From an uncultured bacterium (GTDB taxonomy: Bacteria; Patescibacteria; JAEDAM01; Absconditabacterales; Absconditicoccaceae): a stretch of DNA of 6,855 nt. The notes below the pieces were generated by a model. That model was given only the letters and a program-made list of their open reading frames with translations, made no database searches and had not been told where the DNA came from. The DNA lies in contig CALFEN010000271.1 in the NCBI GenBank assembly GCA_937950065.1, positions 1 to 6,855 of the forward strand, given 5' to 3'. Made by a program: the position numbers and the translations under genes. Shown here in pieces: positions 1 to 6,004 of the stretch. Within the stretch, counting starts at the first letter, position 1, and each line of letters opens with the position of its first letter.

Positions 1-880
1 CTTCAAGAGCTATCTTTGCACTAACGATTTCAGAGATTTCCTGTGTAACCGCTGCCTGACGAGCTTTGTTAAATGAAAGTGTAAGAGAGTGGATTATAGC
101 TTTAGAATTATCTTTTGCATTTTTCATAGCTATCATTCTAGCCGCATGTTCACCTGTTTTGTTTTGGATAAGAGCAGAGGTTATCATATAGCTCCTTATC
201 TGTCTATAAATCTCCTTCATAAATTCTCTCTGATTTGGTTCTATGATAAGATCTTTTTTCCCAACATTTACTGTACATTTGTAATCTACTCCTATTTCTC
301 AAATAAAATTTTGGAAAGTATCCATAGAAAGAGGGAATATCTGTAAAGAAGTAGGGATTTGAGTAAGTGAGTTTTTAAAATAATTGAAATATATCTTAAT
401 TTCTTTGTATTGTTTCTGTTCTAGTGCAATTTTTAGGAAATCATAGACTGGCAGCAAGTCCTCATCAGCAAAATCATCTTTGACACTCAACGTACCAACT
501 ATATTATATCCTGCTCTATCTATGTATGAAAGACCTTTTTTTCCTATTACATAAAAATCTGTTGTTTCTTTTTTATCTTTATTTTCCTCACTGATAAACC
601 TTAATATCTTGGCATTTATAGATCCACATTGTCATCTATCAGTAGTTATTATTATATTCAAGGTTCTTGTAGAATGGACATCTTTTACTTTAAAAAGATC
701 AAATTTATCTCATACACAATTTAGTATCATCATCAGATCCAATAAATAATTTTTGAGGGCATCTGCTTTTTCTTTTGTTTTTTGTAGCTTGATAGTAGAA
801 ACAACTTCCAAAGCCTTAGTTATTTTAGATAGGTTAGAGACTGATTTTATTTTGTTATAAATTTGTTTTAAGTTTGCCAT
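1..880 (-). CDS. atpG: ATP synthase F1 gamma subunit, 3' end just cut off by the window edge
   Basis: This is the central rotor stalk of the F1Fo ATP synthase, which turns inside the alpha3beta3 head and couples proton flow to ATP synthesis at the cytoplasmic membrane. The 293 visible residues start [14 protein letters not shown] and carry the family's N-terminal helix signature [10 protein letters not shown], the mid-protein TTDRGQCGS motif (family TDRGLCGG), and the C-terminal [13 protein letters not shown] and [18 protein letters not shown] motifs. Bacterial gamma subunits are about 285-295 residues, so only the last few are missing. The frame stays open only if UGA is glycine: TGA encodes the Gly of TDRG, and others lie near residues 57 and 194. 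I chose the ATG at 880 because MANLKQI matches family N-termini; an ATG six codons upstream is also in frame. The gene before it is not atpA, and a possible promoter lies at 917-946. Identification is secure. Confidence 0.96.
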
Positions 881-916
881 CAAAAATTTTGTTAACAATA
901 AAAAAATTGATTTTTT

Positions 917-946
917 ATAATATAAAGATTTTTATATGATTTTCAA
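917..946 (-). promoter_or_regulatory. Possible sigma70-type promoter of atpG
   Basis: On the minus strand a -35-like TTGAAA (946-941) is followed, after 16-18 bases, by overlapping -10-like hexamers TATATT (924-919) and TATTAT (922-917), about 37 bases before the atpG ATG. The flanking TTTCTTGAAAAT is shared with the promoter upstream of gene B at 5836-5831. AT-rich DNA yields such matches by chance, so this is a suggestion only. Confidence 0.45.
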
Positions 947-951
947 GAAAA

Positions 952-1608
952 TTATGAATAAATTTTCTTTCATAAATCTTTTAGTTGTTTTTTTAGAGAC
1001 TTTTTTTCTTGAATATCCTCACTTATAGCATATTTTGAAGAAATGTCTACAAACTGCATCTGTGTATCAGTAAGTCAGTAGATATATCCAGCTCACTGCT
1101 GTCTCTGGGACAAAATGTCTTCAAGAATTTCCAAAAATTTTTCAGACAGCTTATCTTTAAGAATACTTTTTATACACTCCTCTATATAAGATATTGAACA
1201 ATCTTTTCATATCTTATATACATTTGATTTCAAAAGAATAAATATAAGAAAATATTCCTTATTCAAATCTATAAAATGATTTGATAAAAAATCATACATT
1301 TCAAACAAAATTTTTATATCTTTGAATGATTGAGTTTGCAATCTCCTTATCATCTCTCACCTCAAAAGACTATTATCTTCAAATGGATATTTGAAGTAAT
1401 TATCAGGAAGAAGTCTGTAGAGACCTTTAAGTTCTTTGCTTAATTCTATTTTTTGAGTATTATCTATGTCTGATCTCAATTTCTCACTTATTTTATTTAT
1501 CTTTTCCTTTATTGAAGCAACATCACTAGATGACAATACAGAAATTTCTCCTCATAAAGGCAATTCTTTTTTTTCTCACTCCTTTCATCAAATTTGTTGT
1601 TCCTCCAT
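952..1608 (-). CDS. Uncharacterised 218-residue protein, helix-rich
   Basis: I do not recognise this protein. The reading frame from the ATG at 1608 to TAA at 952-954 is continuous only with UGA = Gly; it contains nine TGA codons against three GGN. The N-terminus (MEEQQIGGKEGEKKE) is charged, Gly-rich and probably disordered. It is followed by a Lys/Glu-rich helical stretch near residues 32-70 and a hydrophobic helical middle rich in Phe, Ile, Leu and Tyr. The C-terminus is a basic Lys-rich tail. I see no signal peptide, membrane segment or cysteine metal site, so it is probably cytoplasmic. It lies between the uvrB fragment (61 bases upstream) and atpG (71 bases downstream), all on the same strand. 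That it is a real gene is supported by the open frame, by TGA in glycine-like contexts and by a length unlikely for chance in such AT-rich DNA. No function is assigned. Confidence 0.8.
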
Positions 1609-1669
1609 TTAAGATATTTTATTAAATTATTTAAATTTAATTCTTATTCTCTATGAATTTTTAAAAACT

Positions 1670-2446
1670 CTAATCCTCTTCAAGTCATTTTATCTGATCT
1701 CTAATTTGAGCAGCTTTTTCAAATTCCCATGTTTTTATAGCCTCGTCCAACTGCTTTTTGAGATCAAGTAAGATTATTTCTTTCTCTTTTTTTGTAAGCC
1801 TTTTTAATCTTTTGACTTTTCATCTAGTCATCAAACTATATTTTTGAGTAATATCTTCATCTGTTTTAACTACTTCCAAAGACTTAACATTTGAAATAGC
1901 TTTTTCTGGAATAACGTTATTTTTTGTATTAAAATCTTGCTGGACTGATCTTCTACGATAAGTCTCCCAAAGAGATTTGACTATGGAACCGGTAAATACA
2001 TCAGCATAAAGCACAACTTCGGATTTTGGATTCCTTGCTGCTCTTCATATAATCTGAATGAGAGACGTTGTAGATCTAAGAAATCATTCTTTATCAGCAT
2101 CCAGTATCCCTATAAAACTAACTTCAGGCAAATCTATTCACTCTCTCAAAAGATTTATTCATACAAGTATATCTATCTCTCCACTCTTTAGTTTTTTGAT
2201 AATCTCCCAACGGTCTATAGTATCTATTTCACTATGCAAATAATAAGTTTTATAACCTTTGGAAACCAAAAAGTTAGAGATTTCTTCAGAAGATTTTTTG
2301 GTTAGAGTCAAAATAAGAATTCTTCATCATTCTGAAATATGATAATCTATCTTTGAAAAAAGATGATCAATAAAGGCTGGATACTTTTGAGATATTTTGA
2401 TACTTTTTACTTGAAGATAATCTTTAAGATTTGGATAATCTGTCAT
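1670..2446 (-). CDS. uvrB: UvrB C-terminal portion (excinuclease ABC subunit B), N-terminal two thirds missing
   Basis: UvrB is the damage-verifying helicase-like subunit of nucleotide excision repair, handed DNA by UvrA and recruiting UvrC. This frame encodes 258 residues against a usual 660-680. Present are the motif IV region RILILTLTKK (42-51), HSEIDTIDR (71-79), motif V LVGINLLREGIDLPE (94-108), DADKEGFLRS (116-125), motif VI SLIQIIGRAARN (128-139), and a C-terminal UVR motif (about 227-258, with FEKAAQIRDQI) that contacts UvrC. Missing are the Walker A P-loop, the beta-hairpin, the UvrA-binding domain and motifs Ia-III, so it cannot be a working helicase alone. Eight glycines, including those in motifs V and VI, are TGA. 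Upstream of the ATG the frame stays open to about 2530 but does not resemble UvrB. It ends in TAG. It may be a decayed gene, a retained C-terminal module, or an assembly join; the intact motifs argue against old decay. Confidence 0.9.
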
Positions 2447-2483
2447 AAATCGAAAATATATTTTTAAATAACATATATTATAT

Positions 2484-2663
2484 TTATATAATTTTTTTAT
2501 TCAAGATGTTTTTCTGATATTTTTTACTTAAATTAAAAGAAATTCTTTTGTTGCTAAATTCAAATAAGACTATTAATATTGTATTTATAATCAATACAAA
2601 ACAGATTATAAATACTCTATAGTATTTTATTTTAGTTGCTATTGAAAAACAATCTTTTTTCAT
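2484..2663 (-). CDS. Possible small single-span membrane peptide, 59 residues
   Basis: A short frame starts at ATG 2663 and ends at TAA 2484-2486. The predicted peptide has a basic N-terminus (MKKDCFSIATKIKYYR), a strongly hydrophobic stretch at about residues 17-34 (VFIICFVLIINTILIVLF) and a Lys/Asn-rich tail, which is the layout of a single-pass membrane peptide or signal anchor. A TATAAT hexamer (2679-2674) lies 10 bases before the ATG, so the transcript could be leaderless or nearly so. It ends 37 bases before the uvrB fragment on the same strand. Against it: it contains no glycine and no TGA codon, and AT-rich DNA readily makes Ile/Lys/Phe-rich frames by chance. I know no homologue. Confidence 0.35.
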   Translation of the reverse strand: MKKDCFSIATKIKYYRVFIICFVLIINTILIVLFEFSNKRISFNLSKKYQKNILNKKII

Positions 2664-2673
2664 TAAAAATAGT

Positions 2674-2679
2674 ATTATA
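2674..2679 (-). promoter_or_regulatory. Possible -10 box for leftward transcription
   Basis: TATAAT on the minus strand lies 10 bases before the ATG at 2663. No good -35 hexamer is visible at the usual spacing. Together with the rightward boxes at 2686-2713 it makes 2664-2721 a divergent promoter region. Confidence 0.35.
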
Positions 2680-2685
2680 GCCGAT

Positions 2686-2713
2686 TTGATTATAATATTG
2701 TTTAATATATAAT
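2686..2713 (+). promoter_or_regulatory. Probable metG promoter, nearly leaderless
   Basis: TTGATT (2686-2691), a 16-base spacer and a perfect TATAAT (2708-2713) lie directly before the metG ATG at 2722. Transcription would start about 2 bases before the ATG, giving a leaderless or very short leader, which agrees with the lack of a Shine-Dalgarno sequence. A second TATAAT at 2691-2696 could give a start about 18-20 bases before the ATG. Confidence 0.5.
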
Positions 2714-2721
2714 AATAAAAA

Positions 2722-4383
2722 ATGAAAAAAGTACTTATAACTACAGCGCTTCCTTATCCAAACTGACCTATGCATCTATGACATGTAGTATGAAACCATC
2801 TACCTGCTGATATTTTTTATCGCTTCCAGAAAATGCTTTGAAATGATGTATATATAGTCTGATGAACTGATGACCATGGTGTTGCTATAGAAATAGCTGC
2901 CCAAAAATACGGCACTACTGAAGAACTTATAGTAAAAAGTTTTAATAGAGATTATGTAGATGAACTTACTAAAATAAGCATAGAATACGATATATTTTCA
3001 TGAACTCATTCATCTGAACACGAAGAAATAGCAAAACAATTTTTTTTGAATGTTGATAAAAATTGATTTATAGAAAAGAGAATGCAAAAACAAGCCTATT
3101 GCAATAAGTGCCAAAAATTTTTACCTGACAGATATATAGAATGAACTTGCCCTCACTGCAAAACTCCTGGGGCCAGATGAGACCAATGCGAAACCTGTGG
3201 TAAACTCCTTGATCCAGTGGATCTTATTGATCCTGTTTGCAAAATTTGCGGCTCTATGGATATTATCCAAAAAGATACTTATCATTATTACTTCCTACTT
3301 AGCAAACTGCAGGATAAACTACAAGCTTGGCTTGATACCAAAGATGAATGGAAAAAAAACGTTATCTGAACAGCTTTTAAATGGCTAAATGAATGACTCG
3401 AAGACAGAGCTATTTCCAGAGATATCAACCGATGAATAAAAATACCAAACGATGAAACAAAAAAAATGTACGTATGGTTTGAAGCGTTGTTGTGATATAT
3501 CTCTTTTTCCAAACAGTTGGGAGACAGATTAAATAGAGATATTTTAAATGAATTTTGGGCTGATCCTGATGCAGAGATAATAAACTTTTTGGGTAAAGAT
3601 AATATAGTTTTTCATACTATTATATGACCAGCTATATTGATGGCTGATGGAAGATTTCAATTGCCTAAATATGTCTGCGGAAACGAGTTCCTCAACCTTG
3701 AATGAAAGAAATTTTCTACAAGCAGGAATTTCGCTGTCTGGCTCAAAGAAATAGTAGAAGCTTTTGACGGAGATGTTATCAGATATTATCTTACCTATTG
3801 TATTCCAGAAAGAAGAGATTCTAATTTCTCATGGGACGAATTCAAAGAAAAGAATAATGAATTAGCTAATATACTTGGGAATCTAGTAAACAGAGTGATT
3901 ACTTTTTCTGTAAATAAATTTGAATGAGAATTTGAAAAATTTGATATAAATACTTTGTGAGAAAACGCTCAAAGTTTGTTGGATAATTTATGAAACACAC
4001 AAATGGAATTTTGACAGAATTTGTCAAATTTTAGGTTTAGAGATGGACTGGTAAATGTGCTAACTCTTATCAAAGATGTAAATAAATATTTCAATGATAG
4101 TGAGCCTTGGGTGGTTGCCAAGACTGATGCAGCCAAAGCCAGAAATATAATAAATTTTTGCTTGTATATGCTGATAAACATAGCTATATTATTACAACCA
4201 TATTTGCCGCAGACAAGTAAAAAGATACTCACAGCGTTTGGTTTAGAAAACGAAGTATTTTGACTTAATGATGTAAATAATCTATCTTTACCGAAAAATA
4301 TTAAAATAAAAAATATTCCTATACTATTTAAGAAGCTGGAGGAAGTGGATATAGCACTGTTCAAAGAAAAACTGTGATTGTAA
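2722..4383 (+). CDS. metG: Methionyl-tRNA synthetase, full length
   Basis: This class I aminoacyl-tRNA synthetase charges tRNA-Met with methionine in the cytoplasm, for both initiation and elongation. The 553-residue protein shows the Rossmann-fold start KKVLITTALPYPNG with HLGH (18-21, the HIGH box). GGTDDHGV follows, then an inserted zinc domain with four CxxC knuckles (C127/C130, C143/C146, C156/C159, C173/C176), the two-zinc type. Next come GKDNIVFHTIIGPAILM and the KMSKS-equivalent KFSTS (330-334). The C-terminal part is the helical anticodon-binding domain with DGLVNVLTLIKDVNKYF and EPWVVAK. There is no C-terminal Trbp111-like tRNA-binding domain, so it is a short form. Twenty-two glycines are TGA and 13 are GGN; the glycine of HLGH is TGA, while TGG appears at Trp positions. 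The gene ends in TAA only 2 bases from the convergent stop of gene A, with no terminator visible between. Its last 19 codons recur at 5056-5112. Confidence 0.98.
4327..4383 (+). repeat. metG 3' tail, copy 1 (inside the intact gene)
   Basis: These are the last 19 codons of metG, including the stop, and they pair with a second copy at 5056-5112. Over the last 48 bases (4336-4383 against 5065-5112) I count 38 identities, with no gaps. The longest identical run is 14 bases, GAGGAAGTGGATAT, at 4339-4352 and 5068-5081. Confidence 0.85.
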
Positions 4384-4385
4384 TT

Positions 4386-4988
4386 TTATTCTACTAGAAT
4401 ACCAGAAAAATTTACTCTTGCTAATGTTTTAGTTGATCAACCATTGTGCCGACATCTAAAATCAAAATAATCTGTAGTTCCATTTGCGTCTACTAGTGTA
4501 GTATTAAACGATGCACTACCAAAAGTAGCTCAAACAGGACTCCGACTTCATTCGCTCAATTCTGCTCAATTCTTAAAAATTTTTGCTATAGTAGAGGTTC
4601 CATCGTTTATAGTATTAACTCTACAGTAAGCAGTGAGGAGATATTTCCCTGCTCTTTTTGGAGTAAAAACGCTACTAGAAAGATCAAATTCATTATTTGT
4701 GTCAAAATCTTCATTATTGAAAATTACTTTTGTATTAGTACCAGTAGGGAGTGATGTAGAAGATCAAGAAGCTTCAAATGCTGATCTATTCTGTATTTTT
4801 TCTATCACAGCATTTCGTTTAGCAGCAGTTAGAGTTTCATTGTTACTTACATAGAATCCTCCGATTGGTGCAGATTCAGTAATTCAAGGATTGGACGTAG
4901 ACCGTGCCTTGACCAAAAAGTACGTAATACTACAGATAGAAGAAAAAATTAAACTAAAGATAATGGATTTGAAAATAAATTGTTTCAT
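4386..4988 (-). CDS. Gene A: membrane-anchored extracytoplasmic protein with C1q-like jelly-roll domain
   Basis: The 200-residue product starts MKQFIFK and has one hydrophobic segment at about 8-26, acting as an uncleaved anchor or signal peptide. A linker KARSTSNPG...APIGGFYVSNNETLTAAK (27-57) follows and is shared with gene B. Residues about 70-200 resemble C1q/TNF-like jelly rolls: FDTNNEFD (95-102), FTPKRAGKYLLTAYCRV (108-124), then IAKIFKNGAEL (134-144), a TTLVDANGTTDYFDFRC strand pair (163-179), and the closing NFSGILVE (193-200) like the FsGfLl end of C1q. C122 and C179 could form a disulfide. Such domains usually trimerise and bind surfaces, so a role in adhesion or a cell-surface fibre is a reasonable guess. 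Six of 15 glycines are TGA. It converges on metG and is flanked on its 5' side by the metG tail remnant. No Shine-Dalgarno sequence is visible; a TATATT hexamer lies at 5010-5005. Confidence 0.85.
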
Positions 4989-5055
4989 TTTATTTAGTTT
5001 TTAGAATATAAATAAATATATATTAAATAATAAAAATATAAAATCAAGTCTAAAA

Positions 5056-5112
5056 TTTGTTAAACTAGAGGAAGTGGATATGGCACCGGTCAAGGAGAAG
5101 CTAGGGTTGTAA
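5056..5112 (+). pseudogene. metG 3' tail remnant, copy 2 (last 19 codons only)
   Basis: In the + strand this reads FVKLEEVDMAPVKEKLGL followed by TAA, against FKKLEEVDIALFKEKLGL and TAA at the end of intact metG: 14 of 18 residues are identical. Upstream the frame stays open to TAG at 5002-5004 but has no start codon and no further clear MetRS similarity, so it is a non-functional fragment. Seven of the 11 differing codons are synonymous, many to G-ending codons, and the glycine that metG writes as TGA is GGG here. That suggests the copy diverged while still coding, perhaps in another lineage, rather than decaying in place. Confidence 0.85.
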
Positions 5113-5213
5113 ATACATTGTGTCAGAAGTTTAAATCAATATCTTAATTTTTCTTTGTCCGTAATAAATAAATTATTTTGGAATGTAAAATGCTATCAAA
5201 TTGATAATAAAGT
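5113..5213 (+). other. AT-rich spacer after the metG tail remnant
   Basis: I see no gene here. A 13-base inverted repeat, TATCAAATTGATA (5194-5206), lies just past the stop codon of gene B and could form a weak hairpin, but it lacks a GC-rich stem and a T tract, so I do not call it a terminator. Confidence 0.4.
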
Positions 5214-5765
5214 TTATTTAATTTTCATACAAAGTAGAGATATATTTCAAATAGCTCCTGCTGAAGCTATCCTCCACATTGCTAGAGACAACGTCCTAGA
5301 CTCCCTCATATAATTACCAGCATATCAACCACCCGTGATAGCCACATATCCTGTAGGACATCATAATAAATCAACAGCATCGGTAGCAGCAGTGTTCCGA
5401 GTATAACTTGTATTATTTACAATATTAGCAGTGTTTACACTACCATCACAATTATAAGCTTTACCTTTTGCCGGATTTTCTACTTTACAAAATCTATAGT
5501 CTATATCCAAGGTTCAACTTATAGCTGTAGCAGTTCAATCGTAACTGATTTGAGAAGTTTTATTTACTAGAGTGTTCCATTTGGCTGCTGTTAACGTGTC
5601 ACCATTGTTTACATATAAACCACCTGCTGGAGACTGTTCAGCGAGTCAAGGATTTGTAGTAGACCGTGCCTTGATAAAAATATAAAATCATACACACATA
5701 ATAATAAGTGCTACCATTCAGGTAATAATTCAATTTTTGACTAATTTCAATATTTCTTTTTTCAT
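5214..5765 (-). CDS. Gene B: membrane-anchored extracytoplasmic protein with Cys/Gly-rich C-terminal domain
   Basis: The 183-residue product has a basic start (MKKEILKLVKNG) and a hydrophobic anchor at about 13-31. The linker KARSTTNPG...SPAGGLYVNNGDTLTAAKWN (32-64) has about 23 of 41 residues identical to gene A from KARST onward. After residue 75 the two proteins are unrelated. Gene B has four cysteines outside the membrane (C93, C106, C136, C179), enough for two disulfides, and a pattern CPTGYVAITGGGYAG (136-150) ... W164 ... LLCMKIK (177-183). This resembles the CP-x-G-x(n)-GGG ... W ... C arrangement I recall from small domains of secreted bacterial proteins; I cannot name the family with certainty. 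Nine of 19 glycines are TGA. I infer a surface protein, possibly pilus- or adhesin-like. A good promoter (5809-5836) precedes it, and there is no Shine-Dalgarno sequence. Confidence 0.85.
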
Positions 5766-5808
5766 TTTTTTTATAAAAAATAAATTTTTTAGTATTCTTC
5801 TTTTGTCT

Positions 5809-5836
5809 ATTATAACATTTTTTATGATATTTTCAA
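5809..5836 (-). promoter_or_regulatory. Probable promoter of gene B
   Basis: On the minus strand TTGAAA (5836-5831), a 16-base spacer and a perfect TATAAT (5814-5809) lie 43 bases before the ATG at 5765. It shares TTTCTTGAAAAT around the -35 box with the atpG upstream region. It is one of the two best promoter matches in the window, with the metG one. Confidence 0.55.
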
Positions 5837-5913
5837 GAAAAAATTTTTTTCCTGTAAGTATTTATTTTCACATATTTAACCACAATCCAGTGTTATTATA
5901 TTAATTTTGTATT

Positions 5914-5940
5914 TAAAAAAAACGGGCAGTGCCCGTTTCT
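5914..5940 (-). terminator. Intrinsic terminator of fusA
   Basis: AAACGGGC (5920-5927), loop AGT, GCCCGTTT (5931-5938) form a perfect 8-bp stem with a GC core, striking in this AT-rich setting. Read leftward, the hairpin is followed by a run of eight T (5922-5915), the classical rho-independent layout. It lies about 65 bases past the fusA stop and so ends leftward transcription from fusA, insulating genes B and A. On the + strand the following sequence is only TTTCTTGTTCT, a poorer T tract. Confidence 0.9.
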
Positions 5941-6004
5941 TGTTCTATCAAAATTATATTAAATAATTTTATAATTTACTATACTTTTTAAATCGTAACA
6001 CGAT

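Noticed and set aside
89..346. Rightward 85-residue open frame.
   Set aside because: It lies antisense to atpG, which is confirmed by conserved motifs; the translation is Phe/Tyr/Ser-rich noise.
3709..3723. KFSTS in place of the textbook KMSKS signature of MetRS.
   Set aside because: KFSTS/KISTS-type signatures are known in functional bacterial MetRS, so it is a variant and not a defect.
3969..4364. Leftward 131-residue open frame inside metG.
   Set aside because: It is antisense to the MetRS anticodon-binding domain, which is well conserved on the + strand.
2722..4383. UGA as tryptophan (Mycoplasma-type code 4) or as selenocysteine.
   Set aside because: TGA columns match conserved Gly residues such as HLGH, TGG is used at Trp positions, and TGA is far too frequent for selenocysteine.
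4633..4854. Rightward 73-residue open frame with a hydrophobic look.
   Set aside because: It is antisense to gene A, whose C1q-like pattern and shared N-terminus with gene B show the real strand.
5194..5206. Inverted repeat TATCAAATTGATA as a terminator of gene B.
   Set aside because: The stem is all A/T except one G-C pair on each side and has no following T run; such repeats are common by chance in this composition.
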